Source of the DNA: an uncultured Peptococcaceae bacterium
Lineage (GTDB): Bacteria; Bacillota; Peptococcia; Peptococcales; Peptococcaceae
Assembly: GCA_900552455.1 (NCBI GenBank)
Contig: URZX01000012.1
Location: forward strand, 1 to 64,000
DNA length: 64,000 bases
Reading direction: 5' to 3'
Part shown: piece by piece, positions 1 to 9,286 of the stretch
How positions within the stretch are numbered: position 1 is the first letter of the stretch
Layout: every line of letters starts with the position of its first letter
Notes under the pieces: model-generated
Told to the model about the DNA's origin: nothing
Databases searched by the model: none
What the model saw: the letters and a program-made list of their open reading frames with translations, nothing else
Position numbers and translations under genes: made by a program

Positions 1-1324
1 TGATATGTCCGTCTGGCTTTTTGTGGGAAAGCAGTACTACCGTCTCCACGTGGCTGGTTTGCGGGAAGAGGTCGACGGGCTGGACTGGGCCGATGGTGTA
101 GTGTTTGCTGAGGGTTGCGAGGTCGCGGGCGAGGGTGGCTGGATTGCAGCTGATGTAGAGGATGCGCGGAATGCGCGCGTCCACGAGGGCGTCGAGGAGT
201 TTGCGGTCGCAGCCTTTTCGCGGCGGGTCGATGATGGCAACGTCGGCGCGGTTTCCTTTCTGGAGCCATTTTGGCAGCCAGATCTCAGCTTTGGCGGTGG
301 TGAAATGTGCGTCGGTGAAACCGTTGCGCTGCGCGGCCTGCTTGGCGTCGGCGATGGCCTGGCCGACGCTGTCGACGCCGTGGAGCGTTTGGCTACGGCC
401 GGCGATAAAGCTGCCGATGGTGCCGATGCCGCAGTAGAGATCGAGCACGCTGGCTGACGGATCCAGAGCGCCGAGCATGTCTTTGCCGGTTTGATAGAGC
501 ACTTCTGCCTGAGCGGTGTTCACCTGGAAAAACGACGCCGGCGACAGATCGTAAACGAGATCGCCGAGGCGCTCGACAATGGTGGCATTTCCGGCGAGAT
601 GGTTGAAGGCGCGGCCAAGCATGAGGCGCGGATTGGTGTTGACATTGTGCCAGACGCTGGTGACCTGCGGCCAGTTTGCGGCAAGATTTTCCACGAGCCG
701 CTGTTGGCGAAATTTCTGCGCGCTGGTCACAAAAACGACCATCATCTCGCCGGTGGCGTGGCTTTCGCGGATCATGACCTTGTTGATATCCGGCAGACCG
801 GTGGCTGTGATCGCTTCCTCGAGCCAGGCTGTGAGACGATTGACCTGCTCGCTGAAAAGCAGACAATCGGCGGCGGGCACGAGATCGTGGCTGTTTTTTT
901 CGTAGAAACCGAGCTGCGCCTGGCCGCTTGTATAATCTGCGTGGAAAATGCCCTTGTTGCGATAGCGGAAAGGATCGGCCATGGTTTTGACGGGCAGAAC
1001 TTCACAATCGAGCTTGCCGATGCGCTGTAGCGCGTCGCGCACCTGCTGGGTCTTGAGCTCGGATTGCAGACTGTCGCCACAGATCATGAGGGCGCAGCCG
1101 CCGCAAACGCCGGCAAGCGGACACGGCGGTGTGCGGCGCTGGGGATTTGCTGTGAGCACGCGCTCGAGACTGGCGTGGGTGATGCCTTTTTTGCTCTCGC
1201 CGAGGCTGACGCTGACGGTTTCTTCTGGCAGAGCGCCGGGGACAAAAACGACCTTTCCATCTGGCGTGCGGCCAACGCCGCAGCCGTCGTGGGAAAGGCC
1301 GGTGATCGAAAGCTGTATTTCCAT
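1..1324 (-). CDS. rlmD: 23S rRNA (uracil-5-)-methyltransferase, RumA/RlmD type (3' end cut by window edge)
   Basis: This is a SAM-dependent enzyme that makes 5-methyluridine in 23S rRNA. The frame is open from the ATG at 1324 to the left edge, 441 codons, and no stop falls inside the window. It begins with a TRAM-like RNA-binding segment (about residues 1-60). A C-x5-CGGC cysteine cluster near residue 70 is typical of the [4Fe-4S] site. Later come YCGIGTIG (SAM binding), DPPRKGC, the catalytic-cysteine motif SCNPATLARDL and a family-typical C-terminal end, VDLFPQTSHVETVVLLS. The start has a strong AGGAGG site. It lies 14 nt after the CPBP gene as the last visible gene of the phoH operon. RlmD and the Gram-positive RlmCD cannot be separated from sequence alone. 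Confidence 0.9.
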   Translation of the reverse strand, partial: MEIQLSITGLSHDGCGVGRTPDGKVVFVPGALPEETVSVSLGESKKGITHASLERVLTANPQRRTPPCPLAGVCGGCALMICGDSLQSELKTQQVRDALQRIGKLDCEVLPVKTMADPFRYRNKGIFHADYTSGQAQLGFYEKNSHDLVPAADCLLFSEQVNRLTAWLEEAITATGLPDINKVMIRESHATGEMMVVFVTSAQKFRQQRLVENLAANWPQVTSVWHNVNTNPRLMLGRAFNHLAGNATIVERLGDLVYDLSPASFFQVNTAQAEVLYQTGKDMLGALDPSASVLDLYCGIGTIGSFIAGRSQTLHGVDSVGQAIADAKQAAQRNGFTDAHFTTAKAEIWLPKWLQKGNRADVAIIDPPRKGCDRKLLDALVDARIPRILYISCNPATLARDLATLSKHYTIGPVQPVDLFPQTSHVETVVLLSHKKPDGHI

Positions 1325-1338
1325 GGAGATCCCTCCTG

Positions 1339-2028
1339 TTAAAGTGCGAGATAGTAAACGACCATCATCAGGATATTCCAGACGCCGTGCGCGATGACGC
1401 TGGCGAAAACGGAGCCGAAGCGCACGGAGATGACGTTCAAGAGATAGCCGCCAATGGCGAGGGGCAAAAACCGCTGCCAGTCAAGATGGGCGGCGCCAAA
1501 AATGATAGCGGTGAAGAGCATGGCTGCCGGCGACGAAAGATTGCGACAGAGGCTGTTGTAGAGATAGCCGCGAAAGAGCAGCTCCTCAACGATCGGTCCG
1601 AACACGCCCATGGTGATCAATACGAACGCTTTCACCCAGAGCGCGTCATCGGCCTGCATATACGCGGAAACGTTTTGCGCGTCGAGGCCGTTTGGCAGGA
1701 AGCTGTTCAGAAAATTCATCGCCAGGGTCATGAGCAGATAGATGAGATAGCCGGCGAGGATCGCGCCGAGGATGGTTTTCCAATCCTTCAGCGGACGCGC
1801 GCCGATGTCCTGCCAGGATGCGCTGCGCAGATGGAGCGCCAGAACGAGAAAGAGCAGCATGAGACCGTTTTGCAGCCAGAGCCCGCTCACAAGACGGCCG
1901 GCTGTGGCTTCTGCAAGCACAGGAAAAAGCTGGCGCAGCAGCTGCTGCAGCCAGCCAGCGATAAAGGCGCCGCCAATATAAATAATGATGAAGTCCAGTG
2001 GTTGGATGGTGTTTTTTTCTTGGGTCAT
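1339..2028 (-). CDS. CPBP family intramembrane metalloprotease (CAAX/Abi type)
   Basis: A 229-residue polytopic membrane protein with about seven hydrophobic segments. The protease signature is complete: EELLFR at 148-153, a histidine at 181 (GAAHLDW) and HGVWN at 214-218. These form the presumed metal and general-base site within the membrane. Family members process prenylated or other membrane substrates, or protect against bacteriocins; the substrate here is unknown. The ATG has a GGAAGGAG site. The gene sits 24 nt after mgtE and 14 nt before the rRNA methyltransferase, so it is probably co-transcribed with them. Confidence 0.88.
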   Translation of the reverse strand: MTQEKNTIQPLDFIIIYIGGAFIAGWLQQLLRQLFPVLAEATAGRLVSGLWLQNGLMLLFLVLALHLRSASWQDIGARPLKDWKTILGAILAGYLIYLLMTLAMNFLNSFLPNGLDAQNVSAYMQADDALWVKAFVLITMGVFGPIVEELLFRGYLYNSLCRNLSSPAAMLFTAIIFGAAHLDWQRFLPLAIGGYLLNVISVRFGSVFASVIAHGVWNILMMVVYYLAL

Positions 2029-2052
2029 GACGACTCCTTCCCATCAGAAAGA

Positions 2053-3387
2053 TCAAATGTGGAAGATCAAAATGGCGATCATGGAATAATTAAAGAGTCC
2101 GAGAATGTCGGTGGCAGTGGTGATGAATGCCGACGACGCAACGGCGGGGTCGACGTGGAGCTTTTCCAGCGTCAGCGGCACAACGGTGCCGAGCAGCGCG
2201 GCCATGAAATTGTTCAGGAGCAGCGTGACGCCGACGGTGATACCGAGCTGCATGCTGTGTTGCCAGAACGAAGCCACGAGACAGACGATGATGCCGAGCG
2301 TAAGCCCGAGAGCGCAGCCGAGAAAGGCTTCGCGCAGAACGGTTTTGACTGCTTCTTTCGGCACGACATTACCGGTGGCGATACCGCGGACGGTAACGGT
2401 GCAGGATTGTGTGCCGACATTACCGGCGATACCGGTCATCATCGGGATGAAGATGATGAGCGCGGCAACCTGCTGCAGGGTGAGCTCGAAATGATCGAGC
2501 ACCATACCGGAGCAGATGCCCCCGAAAATGGTGATGAGAAGCCATGGCAGACGGGACGCAAACGCGGTGATGACGCTGGCGCCCTCTTCCATTTCGGCTT
2601 CGGTGGTACCAGCCATACGATAAATGTCCTCGCTGGCCTCATCCTGAATGACGTCGACGATATCGTCGACGGTGATGATGCCGAGGATATGCTCTTCGTC
2701 GTCAACGACCGGCAGCGCAAGAAGACCGTAGCGGGTCATGATGTCGGCGACTTCTTCCTGGTCGTCGCGCACATTGACGCTGGTGACGTTCTGGCGCATG
2801 ATGTCGCCGACGAGGGTTTCCGGCCCGGCGATGATGAGCTCACGCAGGGAAAGGATCCCGACGAGATGGTTGAGCCCGTCGATGACGTAGACGTAGTAAA
2901 TGGTTTCGGCATCTGGCGCGTAGAGTCGGATGATCTCGATGGCTTTTTCAGCGTTGACGAAAACCGGCACGACAACAAACTCGGTGGTCATCAGACCGCC
3001 GGCGCTGTCGCTGTCGTAAGTCAACAGATCGGTAATATCGTCGACGGCTTCGTCTTCGAAGAGCGAGAGGATGCGGCTGCGTTCGCTTTCGTCGAGATCT
3101 TCGAGCATGTCCGCCGCTTCGTCGCTCGGGATTTCGTTAGCGATGGCGGTGGCCATGTTGTGCGGAAGCTCGAGGAGGATATCCACCATGAGCTCTTTGT
3201 CGTCGAGGGCAAAGAGCACTTCGGCAGCGCCTTCTGGCTCCATGACCTTGATCAGAGCGGCCTGTGTCTCCCGGTCTTCCAACGTTTCGATGTATTCAGC
3301 GATGTCTTCCGGATGCTGTTCTTCTAAATATTCCTTGAGCTGTTCTTCCTCTTCTTCGGTGGTGGGAACCTTCAGATCTTCTATCAT
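2053..3387 (-). CDS. mgtE: MgtE magnesium channel/transporter
   Basis: A 444-residue Mg2+ channel of the usual family length. It has an acidic cytosolic N-terminal domain (about 1-130, rich in Glu/Asp and repeated DLDE-like segments) and a pair of CBS domains (about 132-255) that sense cytosolic Mg2+. Five C-terminal membrane helices (about 275-444) follow, including a GNVGTQS segment of the pore region. The ATG follows an AGGAAG site. It lies 39 nt after era and 24 nt before the CPBP protease gene. No Mg2+ riboswitch is visible in front of it, so expression probably follows the upstream operon promoter. Confidence 0.95.
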   Translation of the reverse strand: MIEDLKVPTTEEEEEQLKEYLEEQHPEDIAEYIETLEDRETQAALIKVMEPEGAAEVLFALDDKELMVDILLELPHNMATAIANEIPSDEAADMLEDLDESERSRILSLFEDEAVDDITDLLTYDSDSAGGLMTTEFVVVPVFVNAEKAIEIIRLYAPDAETIYYVYVIDGLNHLVGILSLRELIIAGPETLVGDIMRQNVTSVNVRDDQEEVADIMTRYGLLALPVVDDEEHILGIITVDDIVDVIQDEASEDIYRMAGTTEAEMEEGASVITAFASRLPWLLITIFGGICSGMVLDHFELTLQQVAALIIFIPMMTGIAGNVGTQSCTVTVRGIATGNVVPKEAVKTVLREAFLGCALGLTLGIIVCLVASFWQHSMQLGITVGVTLLLNNFMAALLGTVVPLTLEKLHVDPAVASSAFITTATDILGLFNYSMIAILIFHI

Positions 3388-3426
3388 CCTCTCACTTCCT
3401 TTCTATTAAAATATGTTGCTGACTTG

Positions 3427-4323
3427 TCAGCTGAAATCGTCCATATCAAAACCGAGGTCGTGGAGCACGCCCTCGCGATCGCGCCAGTTTTCTTTGACGC
3501 GCACCCAGAGCTTGAGATACACTTTTTCGCCGAGAAGCTCTTCAATGTCGCGGCGGGCGGCGGTGCCGATGCGTTTGATCATCGCGCCCTGCTTGCCAAT
3601 GATGATGGCTTTCTGGCCGCTGCGCTCAACATAGATGGCGGCGTGCACGATGAGCTTGTCGTCTTCCTCGTCGCGCTCCATGTGTTCGATGACGACGGCG
3701 ACGCTATGCGGCACTTCCTCTTCAGTGAAGCGCAGGATCTTTTCGCGGATGAGCTCGGCCATGACGACGCGTTCCGGCTGATCGGTGACGGCGTCCTCTG
3801 GATAAAAATTCGGGCCGTCGAAAAGATAGCCTTTTGTCGTCTCAATGAGCCGGTCCACATTGTCGCCGCGCTCGGCGGAAAGTGGAAAGATCTCTGCAAA
3901 TTCGCGGCGGCTCTGCCATTTCACGATGGCGCGCATGATCTCTTCCGGCGTCATCATATCGATCTTATTGAGGAGCAGAAAGACCGGCGCTTCGATCTTG
4001 GCGAGCCGATCGAGGATGAACTGCTCGCCGCCGCCAAACGGCACGGAAGCATCGACGACGTAGTAGATCACGTCGCCGTCGTAAATGGACGAGGTCGCCG
4101 CTTCCTGCATGTACTGATCGAGACGGTGCTTCGGCTTGTGGATGCCTGGCGTATCGACAAAGACCATCTGCGCATCCGGCGTTGTGAAAATGCCGGTGAT
4201 GCGGGTGCGGGTGGTCTGCGGCTTGGCGGAAACGATGGCGATCTTGCGTTCGAGGATCTGATTGAGCAGGGTGCTCTTACCAGCGTTTGGCCGGCCGATC
4301 AGAGAGATAAAACCGGTTTTCAT
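3427..4323 (-). CDS. era: GTPase Era
   Basis: A 298-residue ribosome-assembly GTPase that binds the 3' end of 16S rRNA. The G1 motif GRPNAGKS is at residues 10-17, a PQTTRTR switch region follows, G3 DTPG is at 57-60, and G4 is the NKID in LLLNKIDMM. A C-terminal KH domain (about 200-290) contains GKQGAMIKRIG. The length matches the family. It follows ybeY by 60 nt, an order widely kept in Bacillota. Both proteins act in 30S maturation. Confidence 0.97.
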   Translation of the reverse strand: MKTGFISLIGRPNAGKSTLLNQILERKIAIVSAKPQTTRTRITGIFTTPDAQMVFVDTPGIHKPKHRLDQYMQEAATSSIYDGDVIYYVVDASVPFGGGEQFILDRLAKIEAPVFLLLNKIDMMTPEEIMRAIVKWQSRREFAEIFPLSAERGDNVDRLIETTKGYLFDGPNFYPEDAVTDQPERVVMAELIREKILRFTEEEVPHSVAVVIEHMERDEEDDKLIVHAAIYVERSGQKAIIIGKQGAMIKRIGTAARRDIEELLGEKVYLKLWVRVKENWRDREGVLHDLGFDMDDFS

Positions 4324-4383
4324 AATGCTTCCTCCTTTTTCTGGTAAAAAATGCTGACGAATAAGCGCGCGTGCAATGTGCTC

Positions 4384-4845
4384 TTATTCGCGGGTGACGC
4401 CGACTTTATTTAAGAGCGCTTCCTCTTCGGCGCGCATCTCGCTCTTGTCCTCCGGCTCGATGTGGTCGTAGCCAGCGAGATGCATGAGCCCGTGCACGAC
4501 GAGGTAGCAGACCTCGCGCTCAACGCTGTGGCCATATTCCTCCGCCTGGGCGATGGCATGCGGCACAGAGAGCACGATGTCGCCGAACGGCGAGAGCTCG
4601 TCGTCGAAAAGCTCGATCTCGTCGTCGCGCTCGTAAAGCGGAAAGCTGAGCACATCGGTGGCGCGATCGATGCCGCGATATTCTGCGTTGATCGCGCGGA
4701 TGGCGTCGTCGTCACAGAAGGTGAGGCCGATCACGAGCGCGTCAGGCAGTCCTTCCTGCTCGGCGTAGAGCGGCAGGATCTCTTCCAGGCGTTCAAGCCA
4801 GACAGGCTCGAGCGCGCCGTAGTCGTTGACGATATCAAATTTCAT
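4384..4845 (-). CDS. ybeY: Endoribonuclease YbeY
   Basis: A 153-residue single-strand-specific endoribonuclease for 16S rRNA 3' maturation and ribosome quality control. The zinc site HGLMHLAGYDH is complete, with H118, H122 and H128. The preceding TDVLSFP segment is also typical. The ATG has an AGGAG site and starts 12 nt after the pgpH stop. It is flanked by pgpH and era, the usual Firmicutes arrangement, although the diacylglycerol kinase and cytidine deaminase genes often found between ybeY and era are absent. Confidence 0.97.
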   Translation of the reverse strand: MKFDIVNDYGALEPVWLERLEEILPLYAEQEGLPDALVIGLTFCDDDAIRAINAEYRGIDRATDVLSFPLYERDDEIELFDDELSPFGDIVLSVPHAIAQAEEYGHSVEREVCYLVVHGLMHLAGYDHIEPEDKSEMRAEEEALLNKVGVTRE

Positions 4846-4857
4846 GGCGCTCCTCCT

Positions 4858-7023
4858 TTACTTGAGCAGGCTTTTCTTATCCGGATAGGCGACGCGCTTG
4901 TGGTACATGCTGGTGATGACACGCACGAGCTCGTCGGTGATCTCCTTGATGTCGCGATAGGTGAGATTACATTCGATGAACTGATGATCGGCCATTTTGT
5001 CGTTGATCAGCGTGCGGATGAACCCAGCCACCTGTCCGTGGTTGAGATGGTTGATGTTCGAGCGCACGGCTGCTTCGACGGTGTCGGCGATCATGAGGAT
5101 GGCTGCTTCGCGGCTTTGTGGGCGTTTGGCAAGATAGCGGAAATCGTCCTTTTTCACAGACGGATCCAGCTTCTTCGCTTTGTGATAGAAAAAGCCGACG
5201 ACGGTGTTGCCGTGGTGCTGGCCGATGAGATCGATGATCGTCTGCGGCAGGCGCGCTTCTTTCGCAAGGGCAACACCATCCTTGATGTGGGTGGTGATGA
5301 TGAGATACGACAGGTTCGGGCTGATCTTGTCGTGCGGATTGAAGTCGGTCATCTGATTTTCAGAGAAAAACTCCGGCCGCTTGATCTTGCCGATGTCGTG
5401 ATAATATGCTGCTGTGCGCACGAGCTGCGCGTCGGCACCGATACGCAGCGCTGCTGCTTCAGCAAGATTGGCCACCTGCAGGGAATGTTGGTAGGTGCCC
5501 GGCGCTTTCTGCATGAGCGCACGCTGCAGCGGTGTATTTGGATCGCAGAGCTCCATCAGCGTCAGCGAGGTGGTGACGTTGAAGGCGCTTTCAATGTATG
5601 GAAGCAGCCCGATCGTCAGCACCAGCGTCAAAAATCCATTGCCGACGCAGAAAAGCAGGAGCGTCACAAGCTCGCTGAGCTCAAGGCCGGTGATCAGGTA
5701 GCAGATCAGCCCAACCATGGCCATCGCGCCTGTCGCATAAACGGCAGACATGGTGAGGTCGGTGCGGCGATGCAGCACCTTCACCTGGCCGAGGGCCATG
5801 AGCGAACCGGCAATGCCCGCGAAGGAAACATAAATGTCGTTGGTGTAGAGGCCGACGATGACGCCCATGATCAGTGTCACAAAGATGCTGTCCTCGTTAT
5901 CCAAGAGGATCGAGACCATGATCGCGACCGCCGGCAGCGGGATCAGGAAATTGACCAGTTCGTCGGCAGACTGCACCGGCCCGATCTGGATCGCTGAGAT
6001 GATCGGGAAGAGGATCATGATGATGGACATCGAAACGAGCATGAGCGACGCATTGCGCTGCCAGTCCTCACTCGGCTTCTTGCGCGCGCGCCATTCTGAG
6101 AATTTGCTCACGGCCAAAAATACCAGCCCCATTGCCAGCACGACGCCGAGGATGATCTTGTACGGCGAGCGGTCGTTGCCACTCGACAGCGCCTGAATGG
6201 CTGCGTAGTCGTCATCGGTGATGACATCGCCCTTGCTGACGATGACTTCGTCCTTCTGCACCTGGTTGACGACCGGCTCAACGCTCTCGACCAGCTCGCG
6301 GCGTTTGGCCTCGCTGTCCTTCTGATCGATGACGCTCGTCGGATAATATTCCGTGTTGTCTAAAATATCGCGCACGATCTTGCGATCCAGCGCGCTGAAG
6401 GCCAGAGAATTGTCGACGTCCTCGAGCAGCGTCTGCTTGGCCTCGGCAAGATTCGATTCCTTGACGCCCTTGCCCATGACGTTCGACGCCAGCGCCACAG
6501 CCTGCTGATGCAGAAGCTCGACGTGATCGGCGCTGTAGATACTGAGCGCCGACCAGTCGCCGTCGCTGATCTCGGTGCCAAGAAGATCGTTGAGCTCAGC
6601 GTGGCGTTCTTCGTACGTCTCGTCCTCCGCGCCGGCTGCCTGCGTTGATTCGTCGACAACGAGGATCTCCTGCAGGCGGTCAAACATGCGGTCGATCGAA
6701 ACGAGCGTCAGATTGTTGAAACGATCGAGGTCGATCTCGTAAACGTCCTCAAAATTGTCCAACAGCTCCTGTTGCTTCTCCTCGGTGGCCTGTTCATCTT
6801 CGTACACCACGGAGCGATCGGCAGTGATGGTACGCGTGGCGATGTCGCCAACGGACCAGAAAAGCTGCGCCGACAGCATGCCCTGCATCATGACGAGCGT
6901 CATGATGAGGAAGGTCACACAGACGACGAGCTTGTAGGAAAACGTGCGCTGCTCCAGGAAACCGCTAAACGGTCTCCACCGTGGTGTCTTCTTGTGGTTC
7001 GTATGATTTGTCTCTGAGCTCAT
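4858..7023 (-). CDS. pgpH: PgpH-type c-di-AMP phosphodiesterase (7TMR-HDED/HD protein)
   Basis: A 721-residue membrane phosphohydrolase that degrades the second messenger c-di-AMP to pApA. An N-terminal anchor is followed by a large extracellular 7TMR-HDED region (about 45-290) and a block of seven membrane helices (about 300-480). A cytosolic HD domain follows with YYHDIGKIKRPEFF and HHGNTVVGFFYHKA. Length and layout match the family. Its start overlaps the end of phoH by 59 nt, so the two genes are translationally linked. No other c-di-AMP gene lies in the window. Confidence 0.93.
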   Translation of the reverse strand: MSSETNHTNHKKTPRWRPFSGFLEQRTFSYKLVVCVTFLIMTLVMMQGMLSAQLFWSVGDIATRTITADRSVVYEDEQATEEKQQELLDNFEDVYEIDLDRFNNLTLVSIDRMFDRLQEILVVDESTQAAGAEDETYEERHAELNDLLGTEISDGDWSALSIYSADHVELLHQQAVALASNVMGKGVKESNLAEAKQTLLEDVDNSLAFSALDRKIVRDILDNTEYYPTSVIDQKDSEAKRRELVESVEPVVNQVQKDEVIVSKGDVITDDDYAAIQALSSGNDRSPYKIILGVVLAMGLVFLAVSKFSEWRARKKPSEDWQRNASLMLVSMSIIMILFPIISAIQIGPVQSADELVNFLIPLPAVAIMVSILLDNEDSIFVTLIMGVIVGLYTNDIYVSFAGIAGSLMALGQVKVLHRRTDLTMSAVYATGAMAMVGLICYLITGLELSELVTLLLFCVGNGFLTLVLTIGLLPYIESAFNVTTSLTLMELCDPNTPLQRALMQKAPGTYQHSLQVANLAEAAALRIGADAQLVRTAAYYHDIGKIKRPEFFSENQMTDFNPHDKISPNLSYLIITTHIKDGVALAKEARLPQTIIDLIGQHHGNTVVGFFYHKAKKLDPSVKKDDFRYLAKRPQSREAAILMIADTVEAAVRSNINHLNHGQVAGFIRTLINDKMADHQFIECNLTYRDIKEITDELVRVITSMYHKRVAYPDKKSLLK

Positions 7024-7978
7024 GCTGACTCAACTCCCTCGCCTGAAAGCGGTCGTAGGCACGGATGATCTTGGCCACGACAGGATGTCGAACGACGTCC
7101 TCTGCTTGCAGGTTGTAAAAACCGATTTCTTCGATATTCTGTAGGATGCGATACGCCTGGCGCAAGCCAGACTGGCTGGCCTTCGGCAGATCGATCTGAG
7201 TGATGTCCCCGGTGACGACAGCTTTTGAGCCGAAGCCGATGCGGGTGAGGAACATCTTCATCTGTTCCGGCGTGGTGTTCTGCGCTTCGTCGAGAATGAT
7301 GAACGCATCGTCCAGCGTGCGTCCGCGCATGTAGGCGAGCGGCGCGATCTCGATGATGCCTTTTTCCAGATGACGCTGCGCAGCGTCGGCGCCGAGCGTG
7401 TCGTAAAGTCCGTCATAAAGCGGCCGCAGATACGGGTCGATCTTTTCCTGCAGATCGCCCGGCAAAAAGCCCAGCTTTTCGCCAGCTTCCACCGCCGGAC
7501 GCGTGAGAATGATGCGCTCCACCTCGCGGCGTTTCAGCGCTTGCACAGCCATGACAACAGCGAGATAGGTTTTCCCCGTTCCCGCAGGACCGATGCCGAA
7601 GGTGATGGTCTTTTTGCGGATCAGATCGATGTAGTCCTTTTGGCCCTTCGTTTTTGGGCGGATCTGCTTGCCGCGCGGCGTGATCATCAGGACTTCGTTG
7701 AGCCCTTCCACCTCCGCATTTGCCATCGCGCGGGCAGCATTCGTGAGCGCGTAGTGGATGTCGTTTTCTTCCAGATCGCGCTCGCGCGCCAGGGTGATCA
7801 AATGCTCAAACAGCGTGCGTGCAGCAGCCACGCTTTCCGGCGAGCCGTTCAGGATGACTCGGTCGCCGCGCGCCACCACATCGCACAGAAGGTTCGACGT
7901 GACGAGCCGCAGCCAGCGATCAGCCGGCCCAAAAATGCGTGGCGCCACAGTATCTTCCAGGATGATTGTTTCTCTCAA
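6965..7978 (-). CDS. phoH: PhoH family ATPase/RNA-associated protein (TTG start)
   Basis: A 337-residue P-loop NTPase of the PhoH/YbeZ family, linked to RNA processing. Walker A is GPAGTGKTYLA, followed by ILTRPAVEAGEKLGFLPGDL, and Walker B lies in AFIILDEAQNTT. The frame is open back to an ATG at 8047. That start is unlikely, because a promoter with its -10 at 8030-8035 lies inside the extension. The TTG at 7978 follows an AGAAGGAG site 9 nt upstream and is preferred. It is the first gene of the phoH-pgpH-ybeY-era-mgtE operon and overlaps pgpH by 59 nt. Confidence 0.92.
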   Translation of the reverse strand: MRETIILEDTVAPRIFGPADRWLRLVTSNLLCDVVARGDRVILNGSPESVAAARTLFEHLITLARERDLEENDIHYALTNAARAMANAEVEGLNEVLMITPRGKQIRPKTKGQKDYIDLIRKKTITFGIGPAGTGKTYLAVVMAVQALKRREVERIILTRPAVEAGEKLGFLPGDLQEKIDPYLRPLYDGLYDTLGADAAQRHLEKGIIEIAPLAYMRGRTLDDAFIILDEAQNTTPEQMKMFLTRIGFGSKAVVTGDITQIDLPKASQSGLRQAYRILQNIEEIGFYNLQAEDVVRHPVVAKIIRAYDRFQARELSQHELRDKSYEPQEDTTVETV

Positions 7979-8029
7979 AAGTTTGTGCTCCTTCTTTCTG
8001 CATGTCAGATTGCATACATGTTCTATTCT

Positions 8030-8058
8030 ATTATACGCGATTCGCATCCATTCGACAA
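8030..8058 (-). promoter_or_regulatory. Promoter of the phoH operon
   Basis: On the minus strand, TTGTCG (8053-8058), a 17-bp spacer and a perfect TATAAT (8030-8035). It drives phoH and probably the whole operon down to the left edge. Its position is also the argument for the TTG start of phoH. Confidence 0.7.
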
Positions 8059-8083
8059 TCTCGAAATATCATGCCGACAGCCC

Positions 8084-8112
8084 TTGCAATCGCAAATTTT
8101 AACGCTTATAAT
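8084..8112 (+). promoter_or_regulatory. Promoter of the YjdF-like gene
   Basis: TTGCAA (8084-8089), a 17-bp spacer and a perfect TATAAT (8107-8112). It is back to back with the phoH promoter, the two -35 elements being 25 bp apart, so one regulator could control both directions. The start codon is 41 nt downstream, after an AAAGGAG site. Confidence 0.75.
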
Positions 8113-8152
8113 TAGAGAGATCACAATCTGCCTAATTTCAAAAGGAGATCCC

Positions 8153-9040
8153 ATGCTCAAACTGATCAGAAATTTTAACCGCAACATCCACGAAAACATT
8201 CGTGAGAATCGCCGCGTTTTTCTACTCTACACCGCGCTGCGCGTGCTCGTCATCGTTGCCCTCGTGCGCGCCATCATGAACGGCAACTACAACGGCGCCT
8301 TCATCTGCCTGCTCTCGCTGGGGCTTTTTCTCGTGCCCTCGCTGCTCGAGCAGGGCTTCAAGATCCACATTCCGCCGCTTCTTGAAGGAACCATCTATCT
8401 CTTCATCTTTTCTGCAGAAATCCTCGGCGAGCTCAACCATTTCTACGCCGCCATCCCGCAATGGGACACCATCCTCCACACCCTGAACGGATTTCTCGCA
8501 GCAGCCGTCGGCTTCTCGATGATCGACCTTTTGAACCGCAACAGCCGCCATTTTCAACTGTCACCATTCTATCTCGTCATGGTCGCCTTCTGTTTCTCGA
8601 TGACCATCGGCGTTATCTGGGAATTTTTTGAATGGAGCGCCGATCAATTTCTGCTCATGGACATGCAGAAGGATTCTCTGGTCAGCAGTATCAATTCCGT
8701 CTACTTTGATCCAAACCACAGCCAGAAAGTCATCCACATCCCAGACATCACCGAAACGATCATCCACACCGCCGACGGCACCACCTACACCGTGCCCGGC
8801 TATCTCGACATTGGGCTTAACGACACCATGGGCGATCTCTTCATCAATTTCATCGGCGCCGCCACCTTCAGCATCCTCGGCTACATCGGTATGCGCCACG
8901 CCGGTCGCCACAAAAAAGCGTCCCTCGTTTTTGATCTCGTGCCAAGCCGCGAACAGGACACCGCCCTCGATGACAACTACGCCTTCGCAGAAGACGACGG
9001 CTTCACCGATGGCATCGACGAAAACGGCCAGCCAAAATAA
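8153..9040 (+). CDS. YjdF-like polytopic membrane protein
   Basis: A 295-residue protein with about seven membrane segments and a charged 40-residue C-terminal tail. Three conserved blocks resemble the YjdF/DUF2238 family: WDTILHTLNGFLAA, GVIWEFFEWSADQ and GLNDTMGDLFINFIGA. No biochemical function is established for the family. The frame is open much further upstream (to 7370), but the ATG at 8153 has an AAAGGAG site and a promoter just ahead of it. It is monocistronic, divergent from phoH, and ends in a strong terminator. Confidence 0.75.
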   Translation: MLKLIRNFNRNIHENIRENRRVFLLYTALRVLVIVALVRAIMNGNYNGAFICLLSLGLFLVPSLLEQGFKIHIPPLLEGTIYLFIFSAEILGELNHFYAAIPQWDTILHTLNGFLAAAVGFSMIDLLNRNSRHFQLSPFYLVMVAFCFSMTIGVIWEFFEWSADQFLLMDMQKDSLVSSINSVYFDPNHSQKVIHIPDITETIIHTADGTTYTVPGYLDIGLNDTMGDLFINFIGAATFSILGYIGMRHAGRHKKASLVFDLVPSREQDTALDDNYAFAEDDGFTDGIDENGQPK

Positions 9041-9046
9041 AATCAC

Positions 9047-9088
9047 AGGCCACTCTGCGCTCATGCGAGCAGAGTGGCCTGCGTTTTT
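9047..9088 (+). terminator. Rho-independent terminator of the YjdF-like gene
   Basis: Arms AGGCCACTCTGC (9047-9058) and GCAGAGTGGCCT (9069-9080), followed by GCGTTTTT. Confidence 0.85.
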
Positions 9089-9286
9089 CGCGTGCATTCT
9101 CGTTGACAGTCACAATTATTGCGACGCGCAGCTAGTCCCCATGAGATAAAAAAGCGAAACCGCCACTCTGCCAAGTGACGGAATCTGATTAATGGTTTCC
9201 AAAACTGAGCAAACCGCTTATCGGCAGTGCTCTTTTTCTATGCTCATTAGACGATATTTCAGCAGACGCTGTCAAGCGCAATCCAC

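Noticed and set aside
1387..3327. Long plus-strand open frame opposite the CPBP and mgtE genes
   Set aside because: It is an antisense shadow: low-complexity, rich in His/Asp/Glu/Gly, without a ribosome site, while the minus strand encodes recognised proteins. Similar frames opposite nuo, atp and PPK2 genes were dropped for the same reason.
3388..3426. Mg2+-sensing (M-box) leader before mgtE
   Set aside because: Only 39 nt separate era from mgtE, far too little for an M-box.
7979..8047. N-terminal extension of phoH starting at the ATG at 8047
   Set aside because: A promoter with TATAAT at 8030-8035 lies within it, and the TTG at 7978 has the ribosome site.
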